Shown: positions 1 to 8,381 of the stretch, piece by piece
Layout of the letters: every line of letters begins with the position of its first letter
How positions within the stretch are numbered: position 1 is the first letter of the stretch
Assembly (NCBI RefSeq): GCF_013114595.1
Contig: NZ_VTXE01000024.1
Coordinates: forward strand, 1-64,000
Source of the DNA: Vibrio sp. 99-8-1
Lineage (GTDB): Bacteria > Pseudomonadota > Gammaproteobacteria > Enterobacterales > Vibrionaceae
DNA length: 64,000 nucleotides
Direction of reading: 5' to 3'
Program-made: the position numbers and the translations under genes
The notes under the pieces: generated by a model
Seen by the model: the letters and a program-made list of their open reading frames with translations, nothing else
What the model was told of the DNA's origin: nothing
Databases searched by the model: none

Positions 1-257
1 CAGTAGCCTTCAATATATGCCGGAGCCGACATACGCCCACCGGTAGACATTTTACCGGGATAACCGCTGACCGAACCCATAGCAAAATTAGCCTTACCAC
101 CCGCTTTAGTAGTAATCAACATGGTATCGACGATATGTCTGCCACTGGTCGAGCCATTAGTAAAACCCACATCGACAATATAGGGGCCGGTGGGGTAGCG
201 AAAAAACAGTGTCAGACCAAGCAGTACAATGGCTCCGATAATATAAGCTTTAATCAT
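1..257 (-). CDS. Partial small protein downstream of lipase effector, candidate immunity protein
   Basis: The reading frame starts at an ATG read from position 257 and runs off the left edge (85 codons visible). The N-terminus begins MIKAYIIGAIVLLGLTLFF, a hydrophobic segment that could be a membrane anchor or uncleaved signal, followed by a polar region with a GGRMSAPAYIEGY stretch. The start codon overlaps the stop of the upstream effector gene by 8 bases, so the two are translationally coupled. Genes placed directly after DUF2235 type VI lipase effectors commonly encode periplasmic or membrane-anchored immunity proteins; the immunity role here is inferred from position only. The C-terminal part is outside the window, so the family cannot be settled. 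Confidence 0.6.
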   Translation of the reverse strand, partial: MIKAYIIGAIVLLGLTLFFRYPTGPYIVDVGFTNGSTSGRHIVDTMLITTKAGGKANFAMGSVSGYPGKMSTGGRMSAPAYIEGY

Positions 258-3180
258 TGCTATACATCTCACGTATTAAGTTGTTGTCTTTATCTCGGTG
301 AACGCCGTTAATCAGCCGTTCCATTACTGAAGAGTAACCGGGATTAATTAACGCATCATGAGGGCGGTGTATGTATTCATGGCGTAATTTACTTTCATGT
401 TTCTGCCAGCACTCTTGAGATATTTCACCGGGTTGAACGGCTCTGAGACTTTCCCAAAGCATTTCATTAATAAATAGATCATGGTCATAATTCGATACTT
501 CATTTAAGCGGTCTTCATCCCACTTAACCCCGCATAAAGCACTTTGTTGTTTCATTCGCTCCAGTGTTAACCCTGCCAGCGCATTACTGACAGGCAGAAA
601 GTGGTAGTAAAGTAACTGGCCATCAACCAGTTTTACCTCACCGTGAACACCGGCAGTTTGTTGCGACTGAGTAAGCCACGTTTGGTTTTCCTCTGTCAGT
701 TTGCTTTTTGCCAGTGCCGTGGCGGCATTGGCTTCGGTAAGGGACTCCATCTCTGCCTGGTACTTGGTCAGGAAGTTGTCGGTTTTAATACAGTGGCGGT
801 TGTAGGTGTAGTCAACGGGAATGTTCAGCCTTTCAGGCAGGTCGGTTCTGCTGTACTGGTTTTTAGACGGGTAACCGCCGCCAATATCGCAATGGCAGCC
901 CGGAAATACTTCCTGATAAAAAATACCATCAATAAAAGCAGTGCTCTTTTGTTCTTCACTGCCAAGGCTGGTGAGCGGGAAGTTAATACGGTACTCATGG
1001 GCAGCACAAATCTGAAACACCCGCTCGGCGGCATCCGGTTTTAATTTCAGACAGAACTCACCATCCTTTTCGTTACCGGCGCGGTAAAAAGAGCCGACGG
1101 TATCAAACAGGCCGACAAAGCGTACGGTAGCACGGCGGTGCTTATCCGGCGGATAAAACTCATCAGAGCGTGCATCAAACCTTGGGTAGCGCTCATTGCC
1201 CATTAAGTTAGGAAACAGGGTACTGCTACTAGAGCTTTTATCTGGGCTAAGGTAATCGGGCAGCCCTTGCTGCACGGCATTAACAAAGTGACGGGCCAGC
1301 GCCGCACCACGGCTAAAGCCAAACACATCAAACTCAATATGCCGGATTTGCTCGTAATCTCCTGAGCTGACTAAGTCTAATATGATTTCTCTGAGCCTAA
1401 ATAGTAGCTGCTGCCACTTCCAGAGCGCTCCGGTATCATCAAACATACCAAACGCCTGTCCGGTGCCCTTTTCATCGTCACCGGCATCAATCACCGGATT
1501 ACGCTCTCCGGGCACTATCTCTATATCATCAACAGTACCGACTCCGGAGATATAAATTCCAGCCGATTCTCCGGCAACTTCCGGATAGCCCTCATACAGC
1601 CGGGCAATATTGCTGCGGGCTTTATTACCGAACTGCTCTTTATATTGGTCGTTGGGGCTGTTTTGCCCGGTACCATCAAAAAACACCCCGATACGCAGGG
1701 TACGCTCCGGTCTCAGGTTCACAATGGTAATGTCCTGCATCACAAATGGCTTGCTGGTCAGCGACTTAACGGGCAGGTTGTGATTATGCAGGTGTCTTGC
1801 CGGATAGTCATAGAGGCAGTTGAGTGCCTGATGGTAGGTTTGCGGCGCCACAGCTGGTAAGCCATAGATTGTTTCTTTACGGGGCGGTGTGGGCTTTTTC
1901 ACCCAAAGGGAATGCCCGACCGCAAGGGACATAGGGTCGGCATCGTAAGAAGGGTTCAGCTTTAACAATTCCAACGGGGTGAGATTGTATTGCGCCGCGA
2001 TGTGCCTCCAGCTTTCACGCTCGCCCGTTTGCGGGTCTATGGCAACAAGATGGTTAACGGGCTCAGCTGGCGTGTTGTCGGTGTTCCTCTCCTCGGCCTG
2101 CTGCTCAATTTCCGGCTGACGGACGGCCTCCAGCATGGCGGCCACATCCAGCTTAACCCCGTGCTTTTTCATCCACTGCGGGGTGAGGTTATCCAGCTCA
2201 TCACGGGTTATCTGCCGGTCAAGGTAAAACAGGTATTGGTTTTGCACCACTTTACCGTTAAGCCGCCAGTAGACCAGAATGGCGGTCTGGTCTTTATTGT
2301 AACCGCGCTCAGCATCCAGCCTGTGGTGCATAGAGCGGGTGGCGTAGTAGCTCCAGTCCTTGTCTCCGATGATGCGATACTCCTGCACCAATTGCCCCTT
2401 ATGGATATGGTAGTAAAACCCCTGACAGGGAAAGCCCTGCCGGCCGCCGACTTGCACCGTGGGCGTGACGGGAATAAAAGCCTCATCAGCAATATGAGCG
2501 CCTTTCGGCCTGACTTTCACCTTGTACTTAGGCGATATTCCAAAGCTGATAGAAGCCACCTTGGCACAGAGTCGTTTGGGCTCATTAACGGCAAGGTACT
2601 CGGTGTAGCGGATACCATGCTCTGTTTTGTACTCATTCCAGCGACCGTAGCAGATATCTTCTTCTGTCCTTTCAATAATGAAGTGGCCACCGACACCATG
2701 ACGCACACTGCGCTGGGAGCAGGCGATTTCAAAACTGTATTCGTAGTTAAGAGGAGGCCGTTGCTCTGAGCGGTCAGGAATGGGAGGCTCAGGAATATAA
2801 GGGGGCATCGGCAGAGGGGGATGGAGAGATTGTGTTGATGGCTGACGCTTTGGCATGGTGTATCGGTAACACATATTGAGGCGGTTTTGGTAGGCGTTTT
2901 TTGCGGCGGCGGCTACCTGTTCAATGGCATTAGGGTTAAGAATCCAGTTATTTGCCGTGCCGATGGTTTCGGGCTCAGGAATAATCATCGGCAGTGTGGG
3001 GGAGTCGGTCAGTAAAACCAGATGGCCCTGATGTAACTGGCTAATTAAGCTTGAGTAATCACCCCCGGATTTTTTGATTAGCGGAGCTAAATCCTTTTCA
3101 CTCAACTCCGCAAAACCGGCTTCGGCCTGACGAAACTGGTAGGTGGACAAATGATGAATAGAAACAATACTGTAAGCCAT
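250..3180 (-). CDS. Tle1-like type VI secretion lipase effector (LysM + DUF2235)
   Basis: A 976-aa protein. From the N-terminus it has an uncharacterised region of about 370 residues, a LysM-like segment (about 375-430: RHIAAQYNLTPLELLKLNP), and a C-terminal DUF2235 alpha/beta-hydrolase region from about 495. The hydrolase shows RIGVFFDGTG, the nucleophile elbow GFSRG (about residue 621-625), an LFDTVGS segment and HCDIGGGYP, the expected surroundings of a Ser-Asp-His triad. Proteins of this type are phospholipases delivered by type VI secretion (Tle1 family). No MIX motif was seen. The frame is open to a GTG at 3213, but the ATG at 3180 is preferred because AGAGA precedes it. The gene is visibly more GC-rich than its neighbours, and no vgrG or hcp is in view, so this may be an acquired orphan effector module. 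Activity and secretion are inferred. Confidence 0.85.
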   Translation of the reverse strand: MAYSIVSIHHLSTYQFRQAEAGFAELSEKDLAPLIKKSGGDYSSLISQLHQGHLVLLTDSPTLPMIIPEPETIGTANNWILNPNAIEQVAAAAKNAYQNRLNMCYRYTMPKRQPSTQSLHPPLPMPPYIPEPPIPDRSEQRPPLNYEYSFEIACSQRSVRHGVGGHFIIERTEEDICYGRWNEYKTEHGIRYTEYLAVNEPKRLCAKVASISFGISPKYKVKVRPKGAHIADEAFIPVTPTVQVGGRQGFPCQGFYYHIHKGQLVQEYRIIGDKDWSYYATRSMHHRLDAERGYNKDQTAILVYWRLNGKVVQNQYLFYLDRQITRDELDNLTPQWMKKHGVKLDVAAMLEAVRQPEIEQQAEERNTDNTPAEPVNHLVAIDPQTGERESWRHIAAQYNLTPLELLKLNPSYDADPMSLAVGHSLWVKKPTPPRKETIYGLPAVAPQTYHQALNCLYDYPARHLHNHNLPVKSLTSKPFVMQDITIVNLRPERTLRIGVFFDGTGQNSPNDQYKEQFGNKARSNIARLYEGYPEVAGESAGIYISGVGTVDDIEIVPGERNPVIDAGDDEKGTGQAFGMFDDTGALWKWQQLLFRLREIILDLVSSGDYEQIRHIEFDVFGFSRGAALARHFVNAVQQGLPDYLSPDKSSSSSTLFPNLMGNERYPRFDARSDEFYPPDKHRRATVRFVGLFDTVGSFYRAGNEKDGEFCLKLKPDAAERVFQICAAHEYRINFPLTSLGSEEQKSTAFIDGIFYQEVFPGCHCDIGGGYPSKNQYSRTDLPERLNIPVDYTYNRHCIKTDNFLTKYQAEMESLTEANAATALAKSKLTEENQTWLTQSQQTAGVHGEVKLVDGQLLYYHFLPVSNALAGLTLERMKQQSALCGVKWDEDRLNEVSNYDHDLFINEMLWESLRAVQPGEISQECWQKHESKLRHEYIHRPHDALINPGYSSVMERLINGVHRDKDNNLIREMYSND

Positions 3181-3590
3181 GAAAAGTCTCTGCATAGGGT
3201 GAATAATGCGCACATAATACCCAATGCAAAAAGCCGTAAACGGGAGCTAAAAACACCGATTGATGAGTTTGAGCAGAGCCTCGCACTATAGGGCGAAAAC
3301 AGGCGGAAAACCGTTGAGATATTTTGTTTCAAAATGTGTTAGGAAGGTTTATAGACAGGCAAATCTATCTGGTTAATGTCTACATTGCGAAGCGAGTATC
3401 GCAATGAGGTGTTGATAATTCAGGCGTGGATCAGCCCATCTAAGGAGAACAAAGAGGTACATTTTTAAAAACTTCAGAGAAAAACTAAGCGTTGGTATTC
3501 AGAAGTCTAGATGCTGCTTCTTATTGAATTGTTGACAAATAGTATCGCCAAACTTTTTATTAACACATTGACACTTCAAGTAAATAAAAC
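3181..3590. other. Non-coding stretch between effector and ash-like leader
   Basis: About 410 bases that hold the upstream region of the effector gene and then unassigned sequence. No convincing gene, tRNA or attachment-site repeat was seen. Base composition falls from the GC-rich effector to AT-rich sequence here, so one boundary of the accessory module probably lies in this stretch. Confidence 0.4.
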
Positions 3591-3873
3591 ATATGCTTAC
3601 CCCGCACTGGCAAAATCCAGTGTCAGTGGGCTTCTCACTCCCCAGATATTATCAACGGCATATTGATGCCAGCATTTTGCTGGTTTTTATGTGCGGCTTC
3701 GGCACACCTGTACATTAGTCTATTTAGCAGACTACGTGACAATAATGGTGGGCTGGGCGAGGCAACCTTTGGTTGGCCGTTTCGTTGATGCGGTAGTGAG
3801 ATCCTTGTTCAGTTCACCACCCGAAATCTCACTCGATGGTGAACTCCTGAAAAAATCAACGACGGAGGTCTCC
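3591..3873 (+). promoter_or_regulatory. Structured leader resembling P4-type ash/icd loci
   Basis: The leader contains several hairpin-forming pieces: ACTGG/CCAGT near 3607-3621, the terminator-like CCAGCA-TTT-TGCTGG followed by TTTTTA at 3669-3689, and CAACC-TTT-GGTTG near 3762-3775. The same strand has an open frame from 3691 whose translation includes VTIMVGWARQPLVGRFVD. That resembles the MVGW... signature of Ash/Icd-like proteins of P4-type satellite elements in enteric bacteria. The Ash resemblance is from memory, not a search. No integrase or other satellite genes lie nearby, so this is either a relic or an independent locus. Confidence 0.4.
3669..3689 (+). terminator. Attenuator-like hairpin inside the ash-like leader
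   Basis: Six-base stem CCAGCA/TGCTGG with a TTT loop, directly followed by a U-rich tract. It lies upstream of the small gene at 3874, so it could terminate transcription early, as happens in P4-type immunity regions. That function is inferred. Confidence 0.5.
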
Positions 3874-4041
3874 ATGACCCAATCAACGAAACTCCTTTCA
3901 GAACCTGATTTTTACCTGCAAGTCGAAGACTTTATCTTAAACGCCAGCACCAACAGTAACCTAGATAACGCTATAGAGAACGAGATCCGCTTGTTTTTGT
4001 TGACGTTATTGAATCACTATAAGCAGCAAGATCTAGAGTAG
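3874..4041 (+). CDS. 55-aa hypothetical protein behind ash-like leader
   Basis: The ATG at 3874 has a strong ribosome binding site (GGAGG, 5 bases upstream). The product begins MTQSTKLLSEPDFYLQVEDF and is acidic with an amphipathic C-terminal half (IENEIRLFLLTLLNHYKQQ). The frame is open further upstream to 3691, but that part overlaps the structured leader and has no ribosome binding site, so the short form is preferred. A clear intrinsic terminator follows 12 bases after the stop. The function is unknown; the location suggests a satellite- or phage-derived peptide. Confidence 0.6.
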   Translation: MTQSTKLLSEPDFYLQVEDFILNASTNSNLDNAIENEIRLFLLTLLNHYKQQDLE

Positions 4042-4053
4042 GTTTGAATAGGT

Positions 4054-4085
4054 AAAGCACCGAAGAGGTAATTTTCGGTGCTTTT
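4054..4085 (+). terminator. Rho-independent terminator
   Basis: Stem AAAGCACCGAA / TTCGGTGCTTT with a 9-base loop, ending in a T tract. It closes the transcript of the 55-aa gene. Confidence 0.9.
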
Positions 4086-4307
4086 TAGAATGGCAACTGG
4101 ATCAACGATGTGAAAGGTGGATTTGCCGTTATTCCCAAATTATCCCAAGCTGAGGTTATATAACATCAGCCGCACTTTGTTAGAAGATAGCTCTATGTTT
4201 TACGCTAACAATTTTCTGCCTTCTGCCCTGTTTTATTAATACTTTACACATGGACAATATAATGAATAAACTGCTAATTATGGTTTTGTGTACTGGACGA
4301 GGCAACG

Positions 4308-4514
4308 ATGAGGTTTCAAGTAAAAGAAGCGCTAGATAAAGTTTCAGAGCTAGTATCTTGTAATCCTAATGAAATCAATATTGAGAGAGTTGAGCCTAAC
4401 TACATTCAGCTTAGTTACGTCAATGAAAACAACGCTCAAGTAGGATTTGTTTACACAGACGGAGAGATTTTACCGTTGCTGGACGAAGCTTCTGATGCTG
4501 CTACCAATAAGTAG
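4308..4514 (+). CDS. Small hypothetical protein (68 aa)
   Basis: The ATG at 4308 is preceded by a GGACGAGG purine-rich stretch. The product has an alternating pattern typical of a small alpha/beta protein (MRFQVKEALDKVSELVSCNP ... QVGFVYTDGEILPLLDEA). No family was recognised. The gene stands alone between a terminator and the P-loop gene. The coding call rests on ribosome binding site and composition only. Confidence 0.55.
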   Translation: MRFQVKEALDKVSELVSCNPNEINIERVEPNYIQLSYVNENNAQVGFVYTDGEILPLLDEASDAATNK

Positions 4515-4664
4515 AAAACTGTTCAAGGTTATGCATCCTATCGTTTCGCTCTTGTTTAAGTGAGTTTTCCTTACTAAGAGTTACTCATTTTTGTTTTCAG
4601 CTTGCTCATCGGTGTTACCATAGTGGTTGGTTATGACCGAACCCTACAAGATAGAAAAACGACT

Positions 4665-5225
4665 ATGAAACCTATTATTATTTCCGGTGGCGCTGGTGCG
4701 GGAAAAACCTCGTTGGTTGATGCGCTAGCCCAGCGTGGGTATATGACCTTTCCCGAGGTGTCTCGAACGTTAATCCGTGAGCAAGCGGCGATGCCTGATG
4801 GTATCCTGCCTTGGACTGATTTACCTAGGTTTGCTGCTATGTGCCTTGATTCAATGAGTAGCCAGCGTGAGCAGGCTCTACGGGGAACCATACCTGCATT
4901 TGTCGACAGGGCTATTGGTGATATCTGCGCCTATCTAACGATTGGAGGAGTGGCGGTTGATGCTCATTACCAGACAATGGCCAAGGGATATTTTCCTACG
5001 GTGTTTGTTTGTGCACCACATGCTGATATTTATGTCCAAGATGAAGAGCGGCCACACACTTTTGCTGAATCCATGGAGATCCATCGCCAACTGGTAAAGA
5101 CCTATCGTGAGTTGAGTTACGAAGTGGTCGATGTGCCTTGGGGCAGCATCGAGCAACGGGCCGATTGGGTGCTATCTCAGCTCAAAAGCATGCCCTTTAA
5201 TTCACAGCTTTTAAGTGGAGAGTAA
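4665..5225 (+). CDS. P-loop ATP/GTP-binding protein (AAA_28-like)
   Basis: A 186-aa protein with a Walker A loop at the N-terminus (GGAGAGKTS, about residues 6-14) and FPEVSRTLIREQ after it, the pattern of the AAA_28 kinase-like ATPase family. A later IDVPWG-like end resembles nucleoside kinase folds. The frame is open to a TTG at 4602, but the ATG at 4665 places the P-loop at the usual distance from the N-terminus. The natural substrate is unknown. It is a single gene followed by two hairpins, and context gives no pathway. Confidence 0.75.
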   Translation: MKPIIISGGAGAGKTSLVDALAQRGYMTFPEVSRTLIREQAAMPDGILPWTDLPRFAAMCLDSMSSQREQALRGTIPAFVDRAIGDICAYLTIGGVAVDAHYQTMAKGYFPTVFVCAPHADIYVQDEERPHTFAESMEIHRQLVKTYRELSYEVVDVPWGSIEQRADWVLSQLKSMPFNSQLLSGE

Positions 5226-5249
5226 GCTCAATAACCTACCAAGATTATG

Positions 5250-5303
5250 GAGAAACGATTGGTTTCTCATTGCTAATAACGTACATACAAATAGTTATTA
5301 GCA
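5250..5303 (+). terminator. Two consecutive hairpins after the P-loop gene
   Basis: GAGAAAC/GTTTCTC (5250-5268), then TGCTAATAAC/GTTATTAGCA (5271-5303) with a 13-base loop; both stems are perfect. No long U tract follows. They may end transcription or protect the 3' end of the mRNA. Confidence 0.5.
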
Positions 5304-5394
5304 AACCGACTCTAAAGGTGACTCAGATTATTAAAAAAAGTCCTATCATTTGTATAATTCCTTCTTAAAGTTTTTATACGGTGACATGCTAATG

Positions 5395-6219
5395 TCAAAT
5401 AATCCGTTTTGAAAATACACCCTCTAATCTATCAATTAATAATCGTACTTCAGGAAGAAATCTATCTTCTTGATGAGTAACTAGCCATTGGTCATGACTC
5501 AATTCTTCGATTATATTTCCTTGACGGACGAGGCTTTCTTGCGTGTCTCCAATGAAAGTAGGCAGTACAGCTATTCCTTTGCCAGATAGCACTAGGTCTA
5601 AACTATTTCTAGGTTCATTTACCTCGTAAAAACTTTCTGAATTAATATGTTTATTCACCCATAAAGCAGAAGGAGTATCTGCGATGACCTTTATCCATAT
5701 TTGTGGGGCATCTATCGTTGAATATGCTGCAAATTCAACTTTTGTCATTCGGCGACAAACAAGCGATTCTTTTGTTGGACGTTTATTTCTAAACCCAATA
5801 ACAACCTCTCTATGAGTAATATCAAGTATTCGTTCAGTTGAAATAAAACGTAAACGAATATCCAAAGAATCACCCAGCAATTTCTCCATATTAAAAATTA
5901 AGAATAAAGTTGTCCACGTTCCTGCAGATATTTTAACTAAACGCTTTTCTTCTTCATCACGTAATGATGCCATCTGTAATATTTGATCTTCAATTAATGC
6001 AAGCTCGTCAAAGAGTTTCATTCCTTCGGACGTTAATTGATAACCACGATCATGCCGAATAAACAGTTCTTTGCCTAAATCTCTTTCTAGCTTATGCATC
6101 CTACGGCCAAGTGTAGCAGGGCTTTGCTTAGTCATTTTCGAGGCAGAACTTAATCCTCCTTCTCTAGCTACGACTAAAAAAAGCTGCAAGTCATTCCAGT
6201 TAACTTCCTTTTTATTCAT
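5395..6219 (-). CDS. LysR-family transcriptional regulator
   Basis: A 274-aa protein with the N-terminal winged helix-turn-helix of LysR regulators (NWNDLQLFLVVAREGGLSSA, then SPATLGRRMHKLERDLGKELF, residues about 8-55) and a shortened effector-binding domain. It is transcribed away from the small gene at 6351; a palindrome in the shared 131-bp promoter is a plausible operator. LysR proteins usually control the divergent neighbour, but that neighbour has no known function, so the regulated process cannot be named. The DNA around it is noticeably AT-rich. Confidence 0.88.
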   Translation of the reverse strand: MNKKEVNWNDLQLFLVVAREGGLSSASKMTKQSPATLGRRMHKLERDLGKELFIRHDRGYQLTSEGMKLFDELALIEDQILQMASLRDEEEKRLVKISAGTWTTLFLIFNMEKLLGDSLDIRLRFISTERILDITHREVVIGFRNKRPTKESLVCRRMTKVEFAAYSTIDAPQIWIKVIADTPSALWVNKHINSESFYEVNEPRNSLDLVLSGKGIAVLPTFIGDTQESLVRQGNIIEELSHDQWLVTHQEDRFLPEVRLLIDRLEGVFSKRII

Positions 6220-6257
6220 GAAATGGCCTTTTAATTTCGTTTTATTGATGAAATAAA

Positions 6258-6275
6258 ATTATCTTGTAAGATAAT
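6258..6275. promoter_or_regulatory. Palindrome in LysR divergent promoter
   Basis: ATTATCTT-GT-AAGATAAT, perfect 8-bp arms. It lies 39 bases upstream of the LysR start and 76 bases upstream of the divergent gene. It is a candidate autoregulatory site. Confidence 0.45.
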
Positions 6276-6350
6276 TATTGTCAATACATAAAATTCACCC
6301 TAAATACTTGGTTTTTTATTTGGCTAGATTATGATTTAAGGATTAATTTA

Positions 6351-6620
6351 ATGACTAAAAAACACAGGAATATAAGAAGACAAAAATATAAATCAATTAC
6401 TATACCTTTTCCTAGTGCTAAAAAATCAACAAAAGCCACTCAAGAAGATTTGTTGATGGTTGAACTAAGTGGTCATGGTATTCGATGTTTTTATAGGCTT
6501 ATTGATAATACATTCATAATATTCGACCAACTAATTAAAATAACAAAATCCATCAGATATAAGAATTTGTTCAGTATGAAACAGGAATTTTTAAACAGGC
6601 ATAGAAACAATGAAAAATAA
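6351..6620 (+). CDS. Basic hypothetical protein (89 aa)
   Basis: The ATG at 6351 has AAGGA at good spacing. The product is lysine/arginine-rich at both ends (MTKKHRNIRRQKYK ... FLNRHRNNEK), with a central hydrophobic stretch IRCFYRLIDNTFIIFDQL. No family was recognised. It is divergent from the LysR gene and probably its target. The low GC matches the LysR gene and suggests the two were acquired together. Confidence 0.55.
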   Translation: MTKKHRNIRRQKYKSITIPFPSAKKSTKATQEDLLMVELSGHGIRCFYRLIDNTFIIFDQLIKITKSIRYKNLFSMKQEFLNRHRNNEK

Positions 6621-6723
6621 GCTGAGATTGGATAACTTACCTAAAGTGCCAATTGGGAGTTCAGAGCCTATAGTTTCCTTTTCATGCAGTGTTTATAAAT
6701 CGTTTTGTCCCAAACCGACGTGA
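6610..6723 (+). CDS. Possible 37-aa ORF overlapping the 89-aa gene
   Basis: An ATG at 6610 lies inside the last codons of the 89-aa gene (11-base overlap) and opens a frame of 37 codons beginning MKNKLRLDNLPKVPIGSSEP. The overlapping arrangement is what a translationally coupled small gene would show, but length and sequence give no further support. Confidence 0.25.
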   Translation: MKNKLRLDNLPKVPIGSSEPIVSFSCSVYKSFCPKPT

Positions 6724-6751
6724 GCATAGCTAAACAACAAAAGAGTATTAA

Positions 6752-7324
6752 CTACAATCGAAACATTTCTACGCGTAGGTGGCCGTCGTCCTGATACGCT
6801 ACTACCGACTGAAAATAACCGCTACTGTCTAATAAGTTAGAAAACGCCATTTGCTGTTCATTATCCCCAACGATTAAAATCTGGGTTGAGTTTAACATCA
6901 AGCCTTCTTCGTCAAACCTTGATGCCAAGTCTTTATCGATGATGCAAATTAAAACATCCCCATACCTAGAGTTGAGATCCAACTCTTTTGCTAGTGAATA
7001 CTGAACTTTAGTCCTGAGTTTACTTTCTATTTTGCTCACTAACTCAACAAAATGATGAAGATCAGTAGAGCATTGTCGAAATAGCTGGCTCTGCTCTTGT
7101 GTGAGCATAGATTCAACGTTCACCCCTTGCTGACGCGCCGAGAGGAGCCACTGCTTCGTCTGTTTTTTTATACTGCGATATCGACTGGATCTTATTATTC
7201 GTTTTAAGAATTGAACCAGTAGCTGATTCCGTTCTGATACGTTTAGCCGTTTTTCTAGCGCTTTGAATTGCAGGTGCAATAAGGCGTGGGTACTTACATC
7301 AAGTAGTAATTTTGATTGATTCAT
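6752..7324 (-). CDS. Hypothetical protein, possibly DUF2913-like
   Basis: A 190-aa mostly helical protein. The first half (ALLHLQFKALEKRL ... NQLLVQFLKRIIRSSRYRSI) recalls the general pattern of Vibrio DUF2913 proteins (hydrophobic helix, then a short basic segment with an aromatic-R pair), but the match is weak and by eye. The second half ends in an alternating beta-like segment. There is no signal peptide or membrane segment. It is a single gene on the minus strand, and no function can be given. Confidence 0.55.
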   Translation of the reverse strand: MNQSKLLLDVSTHALLHLQFKALEKRLNVSERNQLLVQFLKRIIRSSRYRSIKKQTKQWLLSARQQGVNVESMLTQEQSQLFRQCSTDLHHFVELVSKIESKLRTKVQYSLAKELDLNSRYGDVLICIIDKDLASRFDEEGLMLNSTQILIVGDNEQQMAFSNLLDSSGYFQSVVAYQDDGHLRVEMFRL

Positions 7325-7577
7325 TCAATGACTACGGCCATAGGGTTATAAAGTAAATAATATACAGGTAAATCAGATATTTGTCGGTGGAATTCTACTA
7401 CATATCGGCGATTTTCAGTACCGAACCATTTCGATAGTCAGCAAATTCTAGTTGTTCGTCTTACAAATTCAAGAATTTAAACGAAATTTTAAGTACCAAC
7501 ATCTTATATTGGCCATCTTATATTAAGCTGGTGTGTTTTAAACTCATTTAATTTTGTTTGCTTCTAAGTATTACACC

Positions 7578-8306
7578 TCACTTGGCAGAGGCATACCACT
7601 GTAAGATTTCTTCAAAGTAACTCTTATCTAACAGTTTGAACGGGTTGCCTGTTAATGAGGTGCTTAGAATTCGATCACAGCGGAAGGTACGAGGCGCTTC
7701 TCGTAAGCGGTCATAAGCTAATACGTACCAAACGGGGTAATTTAGTAATAAGAAGTGAGGCTCGATTTCTCGCTGAGTAATGTCGCCATTTTCAGCGCGG
7801 TACTCAATGCACAATGTGGTTCTTTCTAGAAAGCTCTGCTGTAATTGTTGCTGCACATCTAAATCAGTGGTTGAAACGGCTCCTTGAACGTCGGTTGAGG
7901 CCGTCTCTCCGATAAGGATTCTGGATTTTAACCCGCTGACTTTTCGTCGTTTTTCCGGTGACATGGAAGCTTCTAGCTGCCGCTTAATTGCCGCTAAATT
8001 AGTTAAAAATAACGGCGAACCCATCTGTTCAGCTACTGCCATACTTATCATCAACTCTACCGCTTCGATGTAGCTGAGATTTAAGCGACCAACTCCCCAA
8101 TTACGGTTGATTTGTGTCCCTCCACCTCGGCCGCGATCAGCGTCTATAGGGACTCCTTGCTCTCGCAATAGTTGGATGTCTCTCGCTATGGTTCGTTCGC
8201 TCACACCATGAAGGGAAGCCAGTTCCTTTAAGGTACACAGCCGATCCTGCTTGAGGTCAGCAGACAGTTTTTCTAGTCGTTTAATTCGATTATTTGCATT
8301 GGTCAT
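7578..8306 (-). CDS. YafY-type HTH/WYL transcriptional regulator
   Basis: A 242-aa protein with an N-terminal HTH_11 winged helix (RLEKLSADLKQDRLCTLKEL, VSERTIARDIQLLREQGVPI, about 8-60) and a C-terminal WYL domain containing the WYVLAYDRLR signature (about 195-205). WYL domains sense ligands, in some cases nucleic acid. It is divergent from the 8382-9625 gene pair, with a TGACA/TGTCA-type dyad in the 75-bp gap, so it most likely regulates that pair and itself. Regulators of this type frequently sit beside small monooxygenase or stress genes. Confidence 0.88.
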   Translation of the reverse strand: MTNANNRIKRLEKLSADLKQDRLCTLKELASLHGVSERTIARDIQLLREQGVPIDADRGRGGGTQINRNWGVGRLNLSYIEAVELMISMAVAEQMGSPLFLTNLAAIKRQLEASMSPEKRRKVSGLKSRILIGETASTDVQGAVSTTDLDVQQQLQQSFLERTTLCIEYRAENGDITQREIEPHFLLLNYPVWYVLAYDRLREAPRTFRCDRILSTSLTGNPFKLLDKSYFEEILQWYASAK

Positions 8307-8315
8307 TGATTTAAT

Positions 8316-8332
8316 ATGACATAAATTGTCAT
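8316..8332. promoter_or_regulatory. Candidate operator of the WYL regulator
   Basis: Perfect dyad ATGACA-N5-TGTCAT (arms 6 bp) placed 10 bases upstream of the regulator start and 50 bases before the divergent gene. Position and symmetry fit an autoregulatory site; binding is not demonstrated. Confidence 0.5.
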
Positions 8333-8381
8333 GTTTATGAATAGACTAGTTGCTACATTCACTGATTATTAGGTTATTACT

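Noticed and set aside
1990..2769. 259-codon open frame on the plus strand inside the effector gene
   Set aside because: It is antisense to a well-supported lipase gene; the frame is open because of the gene's GC-rich codons and no ribosome binding site or known domain is present.
3361..3590. Possible tRNA or attachment site at the edge of the effector module
   Set aside because: No cloverleaf could be folded and no matching direct repeat was found by eye in the window.
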